Of a stretch of 64,000 nucleotides of DNA, positions 36,362 through 42,882 are shown piece by piece. Within the stretch, counting starts at the first letter, position 1. Every line of letters starts with the position of its first letter. Location: assembly GCA_028818695.1 (NCBI GenBank), contig JAPPNK010000010.1:37506-101505 (forward strand), read 5' to 3'. A model generated the notes under the pieces. That model saw only the letters and a list, made by a program, of their open reading frames with translations, did no database searches and was not told the DNA's origin. The translations under genes and the position numbers were made by a program. Source of the stretch: Candidatus Poribacteria bacterium. GTDB taxonomy: Bacteria; Poribacteria; WGA-4E; GCA-2687025.

Positions 36362-37243
36362 ATGAACGCAGACCGACCGATCAAGACAGGACACCTAAGA
36401 GGCGTCAACGCCGCCGCTTTCTCCCCCGACGCGGAGGCGGTCCTCACTGCCAGCAGCGACGCGACCATACGGGTATGGGCTATTGAAACGGGGGAGCTTC
36501 TCCACACGCTGACGGGGCATGCAGGCCGCGTTCACGCCGCCGCCTATTCGCCCGACGGGCGCATGATCGCCAGCGCCGGCGAGTATCGGGACGTCCTGCT
36601 CTGGGACGCTCAAACAGGCGTACGGATCAAGGCGCTGGAGGGACACCGCTTCACGGCTTATTCCGCCGCTTTCTCGCCGGACGGGCGCACCATCTCCAGC
36701 GCCGGCGAAGACCACACCATACGGCTCTGGGACGCCGAAACAGGCGCGCTCCTTCGGACGCTGGAGGGGCATCTCGGCAGAGTGTATTCGGCGGCGTTCT
36801 CTCCTGACGGGCGGCAGATTGTCAGCGGCGGGCGCGACAAAACCGTACAAACATGGGACGTCGAAACGGGAAAGCCGCTGCGGACGCTGGGCGGATTGAC
36901 GGAGTGGATACGCGCAACGGCGTTCTCTCCTGACGGCAACTTCGCCGCCTGCGGAGGCAAGGACAAAAGAGTTCACCTCTGGGACGCCCAGAACGGAGCC
37001 TATCTGCGCGCGTTGGAGGGACACCGCGGCTGGATTGAAGCGATCGTCTTCTCGCCGGACGGAACGCGCCTCGCCAGCGGCAGCCGCGATCAGACGATAC
37101 GGCTCTGGGACCCGTTCACCGGCGCGCTTGCCGACATTTTAAAGGGGCATGACGGGCAGATCGCAGCCGCCGCCTACTCCGCTGACGGAACGCGCTTTGC
37201 CAGCGGCGACACCGAAGGCGCGCTCATGCTCTGGACGCTCTAG
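36362..37243 (+). CDS. Seven-bladed WD40 repeat protein
   Basis: 293 residues made almost wholly of seven WD40 units of about 41 residues, enough for one closed propeller. Each unit has the pattern GH-x-A-AFSPDG-x-SG-D-x-IRLWD-x-TG. The fifth unit lacks the GH dipeptide (LTEWIRATAFS) and the last ends in LMLWTL. No signal peptide or other domain is present, so it is probably a cytoplasmic scaffold. GGAGAG precedes the ATG. It is monocistronic and diverges from the tandem exported paralogs. A second, exported WD40 protein lies at the end of the window. Confidence 0.9.
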   Translation: MNADRPIKTGHLRGVNAAAFSPDAEAVLTASSDATIRVWAIETGELLHTLTGHAGRVHAAAYSPDGRMIASAGEYRDVLLWDAQTGVRIKALEGHRFTAYSAAFSPDGRTISSAGEDHTIRLWDAETGALLRTLEGHLGRVYSAAFSPDGRQIVSGGRDKTVQTWDVETGKPLRTLGGLTEWIRATAFSPDGNFAACGGKDKRVHLWDAQNGAYLRALEGHRGWIEAIVFSPDGTRLASGSRDQTIRLWDPFTGALADILKGHDGQIAAAAYSADGTRFASGDTEGALMLWTL

Positions 37244-37260
37244 GCGCAGGAACGGCGCTC

Positions 37261-38079
37261 TTACTGGGCGCGCCAGCGGCGGAACAGGGCGCGCGTGGAC
37301 GGGTTCCGACGGCAGCGCAGATAGTCGGACATGCCGATCCAGCTGTAATTGCGGGAGACGCGCCCCTCCTGAGACACCGGCTCAAAACGCCCCCCGTTCG
37401 CATACAGCCCGTCCAAAGCCGCCTCCATCGCCGGCAGCCCATGCGCCAGCGCCTGATGCCCGATGAACCGCCAATGGAAACCCCAGTTCGCCGCGTCCGG
37501 ATAGGCGCCCTGGCACAAGATCGGACCCGTGTCGATCCCTTTCTCCGCCTTCAAAAGCGAGTAGCCGACATACTGCGGCTCGCCCTGAAGCAAAGCCCAG
37601 CCCGCCGTGTGAAGCCCGCGGTATTCGGGCGTGATTCCTTCATGCAAGATGAACATGCCCATCTTCGGCAGGTTGAAAAGCGCGGGCTGAAAAATCGTCT
37701 TCGCGCAGACGCTGAAAAGTATGTCCGGCTCGCATGCGGCGATCTCATCCAGCCAGCGGGGCGAATGAATGTCCGCGCACGAATGGGTCGGCGCGTCCGC
37801 AGGGGGCGGATTCTGAAACGCGGCGGGCAAACGTTCCCGCCAAAGCCGCTCGTCCCCGCGCCCGTATCGCCGCAGATAGTAGCCGTAAAAGAGCAGCTCG
37901 TCCGCGATGCGCCGCAGCCCGATCCGCTTCGCCCGTTTCTGCACGGCGCGTACGCGGTTCGCGCGCCGATTCCAGCCCTCCTCTATATAAAAAACGGCTC
38001 TGAGATCGTAACGCTCGGAAAGCCAGCGGGCGGCGCCGTTGTTGAAACCTGTTCGACGGCCGATAAAGACGACGCGCAT
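37261..38079 (-). CDS. Formyltransferase-family protein
   Basis: 272 residues, related to methionyl-tRNA and GAR formyltransferases. The core FNLPKMGMFILHEGITPEYRGLHTAGWALLQGE keeps the catalytic His, and KGIDTGPILCQG keeps the Asp. The Asn two positions before the His in the N-x-H motif is replaced by Ile (ILH). The N-terminal MRVVFIGRRTGFNNGAA is a Rossmann-like opening. No tRNA-binding C-terminal domain is present. Enzymes of this subgroup often formylate sugars or act in cofactor or lipid biosynthesis. It begins five bases after pyrF, in an argH-pyrF-formyltransferase unit. A chemically altered or inactive enzyme is possible. Confidence 0.78.
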   Translation of the reverse strand: MRVVFIGRRTGFNNGAARWLSERYDLRAVFYIEEGWNRRANRVRAVQKRAKRIGLRRIADELLFYGYYLRRYGRGDERLWRERLPAAFQNPPPADAPTHSCADIHSPRWLDEIAACEPDILFSVCAKTIFQPALFNLPKMGMFILHEGITPEYRGLHTAGWALLQGEPQYVGYSLLKAEKGIDTGPILCQGAYPDAANWGFHWRFIGHQALAHGLPAMEAALDGLYANGGRFEPVSQEGRVSRNYSWIGMSDYLRCRRNPSTRALFRRWRAQ

Positions 38080-38084
38080 GCGTT

Positions 38085-38804
38085 TTAACCCGACGGCAGA
38101 GGCGACGCCAAGCCGCGCAGTATGCGCTCCATCGCCGCGGGCGGATCGTCGCTCTGCGCGATGGGACGGCCGATGACAAGATAGTCCGCGCCGTTGGCGA
38201 CCGCCTCAGCGGGGGTTGCGACGCGGCGCTGATCGTGCGCGTCTGAACCGGCGGGGCGCACGCCGGGCGTTACGACGACCATCTCGGCTCCGCCCGCCTG
38301 TCGAACCGCTTTCAGCTCCAGCGGCGAGGCGACGACGCCGTCCAATCCCGCCTCTGCCGCAAGGCGCGCCATGCGGGCAGCCTGCCTGTCCAGCGCGGCG
38401 GCGCCGTCTCCATACACCTCGCGCCATTGCCGTTCGTCTAGGCTGGTCAGCGCGGTTACGCCGATGAGCAGGGGGCGCGGGTTCAGGTTCAGGCTGTCCA
38501 GCGCGCCGCGCGCCGACTCCATCATGGCGCGCCCGCCGGAGACGTGGACGTTCATCATCCAGACGCCGAGGCTTGCCGCCGCCTTGACAGCTCCCGCGAC
38601 CGTGTTCGGAATGTCATGGTATTTCAAATCCAAAAAAACGCGGGCTTCATGCCGCAGCGCAAGCTCCACCGCCGCCGGACCCGCCGCCGTAAACAGCTCC
38701 TTGCCGACCTTCAAAACGGACGCGCAGCCGTCCAGACGCTCCAACAGACGGCGCGCCGACTCCAGATCGGGCGCGTCCAGCGGCACAATGATTCGGTCTC
38801 TCAT
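38085..38804 (-). CDS. pyrF: Orotidine 5'-phosphate decarboxylase
   Basis: 239 residues, subfamily 1. PyrF converts OMP to UMP. The catalytic Asp-Lys-Asp array lies in FLDLKYHDIPNTV, the N-terminal phosphate-side motif in RIIVPLDAPDLESA, and the C-terminal phosphate gripper in VVTPGVRPAGSDAHDQRRVATPAEAVANGADYLVIGRPI. Its ATG overlaps the argH stop by four bases. Confidence 0.95.
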   Translation of the reverse strand: MRDRIIVPLDAPDLESARRLLERLDGCASVLKVGKELFTAAGPAAVELALRHEARVFLDLKYHDIPNTVAGAVKAAASLGVWMMNVHVSGGRAMMESARGALDSLNLNPRPLLIGVTALTSLDERQWREVYGDGAAALDRQAARMARLAAEAGLDGVVASPLELKAVRQAGGAEMVVVTPGVRPAGSDAHDQRRVATPAEAVANGADYLVIGRPIAQSDDPPAAMERILRGLASPLPSG

Positions 38805-40300
38805 GCGTTCAACGCCTCCCGCGCCGACATCCCGTTGAGTACGCGTTCAACCGCTTTCTCCGTCCGGTTGCGCGCCGACTCGATGCGGCTTTCTCTAGAC
38901 AAAATCGACTCCGCATGTTCCTTCAAAAAACGGCGCTGATCCGTCAGCATCGCCTCGACCGACGCCGGCGACGTTCCGCCCTCGCTCATGTTGCGCTTCA
39001 CCGCCTCCTGCGGGTCTAAAACGGCGGCGAGCGTCTCCGCCTCAATCGCATGACCGCGCTCTGAAAGATAGGCGCCGCAAGCGTCCAGGTCCCGAAAGTC
39101 CAAACCGCGCTCCGCAAGCGAGGCGACCAGCCCCCCCGTCAAGCGGTGCGCCTCCCGAAACGGAACGCCCCGCTCCCGCGCCAAAAAGTTTGCCAGCTCC
39201 GTCGCCGATGAAAAGTTTGCATAGACCAGCTCGCGCATCCGCTCCGTGTGAAACTCCATCGTCTCAACCGTCTCCGCCAGAATTTCGGCGGACGAGGCGG
39301 CGGCGTCCAACCCTGCCCACAACGGCGGCTTGTCCTCTTGAAGATCGCGGTGGTAACCCAGCGGCAGCCCCTTCAACGACGCAAACAGCCCCGTCAAACC
39401 GCCGATGAGATTTCCGGTCCGCCCGCGCGCCAGCTCCGCGATGTCCGGGTTCTTTTTTTGAGGCATGATGGAGCTGCCGAGCGCGAGCCGATCGTCCAGC
39501 GTGAAGAGGCGGAACTCATACGAGGCGCCGTAAATGATCTCCGCCGAGAGGCGCGACAGGTTCGTCATGAGCGCCGTCAACGCAAACAGCGGCTCCAAAA
39601 CGAAGCTGCGGTCGGACACAACCGCGAGCGCATGCGTTTCGACGCCGTCAAAGCCGAGCAGGTCGGCGGTCAATTGGCGGTCTATCGGAAAGCTGCAGCC
39701 CGCCAGCGCGCACGCTCCGAGCGGGGATCGGTTCGCCGTTCGGTACGCCTCTTTCAGACGGCGCAGGTCTTCTATGAAAAGCGCGGCGTATGCAGTCGCC
39801 CAGAAACCGAACGCGATCGGCTGCGCATGCTGCGTGTGGGTGTATCCCGGCATGACGGCGCCGCCCAAACGCTCCGCGGCGGATAAAAACGCGGACGCAA
39901 GCCGAACCGCCGCCCGCTCCGTCTTCAAGACGCCCTCCCTTGCCGCGATGCGCGCGTCGGTCAACACCTGATCGTTGCGCGAACGCGCCGTGTGGAGTTT
40001 GCCGCCGGCTTCAGGTCCCGCGGCGCGCGTCACATACGCCTCGACGTTCATATGGACATCTTCCAGGGCGGGGTCTAAGATGAGTTTCCCCGCCTGCGCG
40101 TCCGCCTTTGCCTCGTTCAACGCCCCCAAAATGCGGCGCGCGTCCGCGTCCGAGACGACGCCCTGCTGCGCCAGCATGAGCGCATGCGCCTGACTGCCCC
40201 AGATGTCCGCCAGGATGAGTCGCGCGTCCGCCTGCGTCGACTCTGTATAAGCCAAAACCGAATCCAACGCCGTCTGCTGCCCGCGCGATCCTATCGCCAT
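38801..40300 (-). CDS. argH: Argininosuccinate lyase
   Basis: 499 residues from the ATG at 40300 (MAIGSRGQQT), six bases after GGAG. ArgH splits argininosuccinate to arginine and fumarate. The fumarase-superfamily signature GSSIMPQKKNPDIAELARG is intact, as are LHTARSRNDQVLTDARI and MPGYTHTQHAQPIAFGFW with the catalytic His region. The usual N-terminal KLWGGRF block is absent and replaced by a short unrelated leader, and the C terminus extends to about residue 499, longer than the common 460. The overall match still favours ArgH over other superfamily members. Confidence 0.9.
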   Translation of the reverse strand: MAIGSRGQQTALDSVLAYTESTQADARLILADIWGSQAHALMLAQQGVVSDADARRILGALNEAKADAQAGKLILDPALEDVHMNVEAYVTRAAGPEAGGKLHTARSRNDQVLTDARIAAREGVLKTERAAVRLASAFLSAAERLGGAVMPGYTHTQHAQPIAFGFWATAYAALFIEDLRRLKEAYRTANRSPLGACALAGCSFPIDRQLTADLLGFDGVETHALAVVSDRSFVLEPLFALTALMTNLSRLSAEIIYGASYEFRLFTLDDRLALGSSIMPQKKNPDIAELARGRTGNLIGGLTGLFASLKGLPLGYHRDLQEDKPPLWAGLDAAASSAEILAETVETMEFHTERMRELVYANFSSATELANFLARERGVPFREAHRLTGGLVASLAERGLDFRDLDACGAYLSERGHAIEAETLAAVLDPQEAVKRNMSEGGTSPASVEAMLTDQRRFLKEHAESILSRESRIESARNRTEKAVERVLNGMSAREALNA

Positions 40301-40436
40301 AAGACGCTCCGCTTCCTTGCCGCGCCTAAAACTATACGCCGCGATGGGCGGCATTTCAACCCGCGCCCCGCATCAATACCATGGAATACGCAGGTCGGAC
40401 AGAGAACCTGAACGGGCTTGCGTTATACGAGGTTCG

Positions 40437-40717
40437 TTATAGACGACTTATTAATTTATCACACGTATCGTGGGAACATACCGAGTACCACACAACGTCG
40501 CCATCGCGGAAATCCCCATCGAAAATGCCAAGCATACGATACTTATTGTTGACGCGAATAGTGCATCGATCTCTATCTTTGCGAGGACGCTTGTAATTTA
40601 AACTGGTCTGCCATCGATTCTCAGCGAAGAGCGCAAGAGCCTTGTCAATCTGCCGCTGTATATTCCTAGGAAGAGCTTGTACTCTCTTTCGAAATTAGGG
40701 GTAGTCCGCCGACCCAT
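40437..40717 (-). pseudogene. Frameshifted RelE/ParE-superfamily toxin
   Basis: A start ATG at 40717 with AAGGA eight bases upstream opens MGRRTTPNFEREYKL. The rest continues only after a one-base shift near 40670: LPRNIQRQIDKALALF, then TSLNYKRP, TIRVNNKYRMLGI and VVWYSVCSHDTCDKLISRL to the TAA at 40437. The combined peptide, about 93 residues, follows the RelE/ParE-like toxin pattern with its basic strand and C-terminal SHDxYDxLI-like end. The shift makes it inactive unless it is a sequencing error or a programmed frameshift. It lies 23 bases after the TPR gene, with no antitoxin beside it. GC is lower than in the flanks. Confidence 0.65.
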
Positions 40718-40740
40718 TAAGGAATTCCTTCAGCGATCTA

Positions 40741-41520
40741 TTAGGATTTCCTGGATCGCAGCATTGCCCTCGCTTCGTCCTCCAACTCTTTTAATGCCGC
40801 GTCCGCTTCAGGTCGGCTAAGCAATTCATCCCAGATTGCCTCCGATTCTCTCTCTGCTTCCATGATCGGCTCAAACTCGCCCCTGTAAAGGTTAGGGTTG
40901 AGAGAGATCGCCTCAAATATCTCTTCGTGCGCGTCTTCCTCTTCGCCTCTTGCTCGGTGGATGAGTCCTTTTAAGAGGTACGCCTCGGCGCAATCGATGT
41001 CAAGGCGGATCGCTTTCTCAACGTTCTTCATGGCGTCGTCCAGTTTGTCCGCTTCGGCATACGCATGCGCCAAGAACGTGTACGTTTCAGCGGCGGGGTC
41101 CAGTTCAATCGATTTGACAAGGTCTGCAGTTGCGGAGTTAAGCGCGTCCGCCAAACTCCCCCCCAACCGGTACAGGTTCAAAGAGGCAATGCCGCGGCAA
41201 GTGTAAAAACGCGCCGAAAAGGAATGCGCAGCCTCCCCCAGGTCAACCTCCGCTGTCAAACGGATCGCTTCGCTTAAATGTTCATGCGCCTTTTTAAGCA
41301 AACGACAGAGCATATTGGTATGGGCAATGTTATCTTTGACAGCGTCAAACATTTCTTTTGCGCTTAACACCGCTGCCCATAGTTCCCTCATTGCTTCGGC
41401 GGAAGGATCCAAATGATCGGCGAACGCCTCGGCCGCTTCGCTAATCTTCTTCACGCTCTCGTCAAAATCGCCGAAATGAGCCGACAGCCGACCGTCTTCC
41501 GATGTCCTAAGCTCAGGCAT
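40741..41520 (-). CDS. TPR-repeat protein
   Basis: 259 residues with no signal peptide. The central part (about 70-220) holds tetratricopeptide units: LKKAHEHLSEAIRLTAEV, AETYTFLAHAYAEADKLDDAMKNVEKAIRLD and AEAYLLKGLIHRARGEEEDAHEEIFEAISLNP. The N- and C-terminal parts are acidic and helical. Such proteins mediate protein-protein contacts; no partner can be named. AAAGGA precedes the ATG by seven bases. The broken toxin gene follows closely on the same strand. Confidence 0.82.
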   Translation of the reverse strand: MPELRTSEDGRLSAHFGDFDESVKKISEAAEAFADHLDPSAEAMRELWAAVLSAKEMFDAVKDNIAHTNMLCRLLKKAHEHLSEAIRLTAEVDLGEAAHSFSARFYTCRGIASLNLYRLGGSLADALNSATADLVKSIELDPAAETYTFLAHAYAEADKLDDAMKNVEKAIRLDIDCAEAYLLKGLIHRARGEEEDAHEEIFEAISLNPNLYRGEFEPIMEAERESEAIWDELLSRPEADAALKELEDEARAMLRSRKS

Positions 41521-41589
41521 GCGCGCGTCCTTTCGTTCGCTTACAGTGTATTATATGCGTCGGCGCAGGTTAATGTCAATGGCGCCTAA

Positions 41590-41606
41590 GATTCCCGCTT
41601 TCACGG
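41590..41606. repeat. REP-like hairpin, degenerate copy 8
   Basis: ATTCCCGCTTTCACGGGAG: the left arm is intact but the right arm has changes. It lies between the 3' end of the fourth exported paralog and the TPR gene. Confidence 0.6.
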
Positions 41607-41662
41607 GAGCATCGGTGTTCAGAGTCAACCATTTTGCTCACCTAGGTTCCGAAAGACGACGC

Positions 41663-42364
41663 TCAGTTCCGTTTCAGCTCCGCCCATTGCGCCGCCATGC
41701 TCCCTTCAGGGTCGACGGCGAGGAGGTCTTCGATGTTGGGACCTGTGACGATCAGATCGTCGAAGCTGGCGACAGAATACTGGGCGGCAAAACCGATCTG
41801 CCCCTGCCCGATATATGCGTCATCCTTCCTGTCAAATATCAATACATCGTTGATGTAGCAGCGAAAGCGTCCGTCCTCCACATGGGCGCGGATGTTGAAC
41901 CATTCGCCGATTTCCAACTCAAGGCGATTCTCCGAAACTTCAGCAGAGTTCCGCACATTGTCGCCTCCCGCGCGTTGCCATGCGAGATAGACCCTATTGA
42001 TCTTTGGGCTATACGAGAACAGGTAGCAGGAGAACTGATGATCCGATAGAAATCGAGCGGCGAAGACCAGACACGCCGGGAAAGTATCGTCTGGATCGTC
42101 TATCCGCATTCTTGCTTGGACGACATAATCGTTCCAGCTCTCCTCCCCGACAAGCGCCGTCGTCCATCTGTTTTTGGCGCTGTGTTGGAGCGCCCCGTCC
42201 TTCACGATCCATGGGAGATCTTCCTGATTGCCGAACAAGGGGTATTTGAAGAGTCTCCATTCATCGCCAATTCCGTCAGAGAAGTCCCAGCTCTGCGTTC
42301 CGGCGGACGCCGCTGCGGTCAGCGCCCCCGCAAGCATGAGCGTTGCCGCTTTCTTCCAGTTCAT
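41663..42364 (-). CDS. Exported beta-sandwich protein, fourth paralog
   Basis: 233 residues from the ATG at 42364 (MNWKKAATLM), with AAAGGAG eight bases upstream. Signal peptide to about residue 22 (AAASAG), then TQSWDFSDGIGDEWRL. It is closest to paralog 1 of the tandem set, sharing VGEESWNDYVVQARMRID, FAARFLSDHQFSCYLF, IGEWFNIRAHVEDGRFRCYIND and VASFDDLIVTG. It ends SMAAQWAELKRN. It stands alone about 5.5 kb from the tandem genes, with repeats on both sides. Confidence 0.82.
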   Translation of the reverse strand: MNWKKAATLMLAGALTAAASAGTQSWDFSDGIGDEWRLFKYPLFGNQEDLPWIVKDGALQHSAKNRWTTALVGEESWNDYVVQARMRIDDPDDTFPACLVFAARFLSDHQFSCYLFSYSPKINRVYLAWQRAGGDNVRNSAEVSENRLELEIGEWFNIRAHVEDGRFRCYINDVLIFDRKDDAYIGQGQIGFAAQYSVASFDDLIVTGPNIEDLLAVDPEGSMAAQWAELKRN

Positions 42365-42440
42365 TTTCTTCGCTCCTTTCAAATGCGCCTGCGCATAGGA
42401 TACGCGCGCAAATCGCGCCAGTCTATGAGACCGTATATTA

Positions 42441-42475
42441 AGCAGTCTCTACAGACGATGATTCTGATTTTAGAG
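42441..42475. repeat. Dispersed repeat B, copy 2
   Basis: AGCAGTCTCTACAGACGATG followed by ATTCTGATTTTAGAG. Nearly matches the copy at 58822 and partly that at 16124. Confidence 0.6.
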
Positions 42476-42607
42476 AGATGTTTCGAATATAGAGGTTGTT
42501 TGAAAGGTCTCTGGATTTCCCTCTTCGTTCCCCGTTCCCCGTTCCCCGTTTTACGGGGACATGCTTCGCGGAAATGACGATTGCCGGGCGCGGGAATCTT
42601 AGCCGTT

Positions 42608-42714
42608 GTCTGAACTAGGATTAAAGGATTGGCAGGAATGACAGGAGAATTGCCGAAAACCGGCGCTCCGCCCTCCAATCCTGTAATCCTATCAATCCTG
42701 AAAATCCTAGTTCA
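42608..42714. repeat. Dispersed repeat C as an inverted pair
   Basis: GAACTAGGATT at 42612-42622 pairs with AATCCTAGTTC at 42703-42713, and several AGGATTG/CAATCCT words inside extend the symmetry. The left arm begins GTCTGAACTAGGATTAAAGG, like the copy at 31788. Confidence 0.65.
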
Positions 42715-42744
42715 AAACCCAAACGCAACACGTCCGCCGCTAAG

Positions 42745-42764
42745 ATTCCCGCTTGCGCGGGAAT
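42745..42764. repeat. REP-like hairpin, copy 9
   Basis: Perfect ATTCCCGC-TTGC-GCGGGAAT downstream of the Omp85 gene, immediately joined to the tandem repeat. Confidence 0.85.
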
Positions 42765-42874
42765 GACAGGGAGAGGGCGCGGGAAAGGCGAGGAGAACGA
42801 GAATGACAGGGAACGGGCGCGAGAAGGGCGAGGAGGACGAGAATGACAGGGAACGGGCGCGGGAAGGACGGCAG
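42765..42874. repeat. 40-base tandem repeat, about 2.75 copies
   Basis: Units start at 42765, 42805 and 42845, each beginning GACAGGGA and containing GGGCGCG and GGCGAGGAG; the first two end CGAGAAT and the third is cut short. The unit resembles sequence that follows REP-like hairpins elsewhere (for example GACGGAAAGGGGGCGCGAG at 10760). Confidence 0.8.
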
Positions 42875-42882
42875 AACAGCGG

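Larger units (their letters stand above)
42365..42882. other. Intergenic space dense in repeats
   Basis: No gene. In order it holds dispersed repeat B (42441-42475), a triplet of TTCCCCG words (42530-42550), an inverted pair of dispersed repeat C (42608-42714), a perfect REP-like hairpin and a 40-base tandem repeat reaching almost to the stop of the Omp85 gene. The promoter of the fourth paralog should lie within its first 80 bases, but I cannot place it. Confidence 0.65.

Noticed and set aside
42745..42874. CRISPR-like tandem repeat
   Set aside because: Units are directly adjacent without spacers, so it is a tandem repeat.
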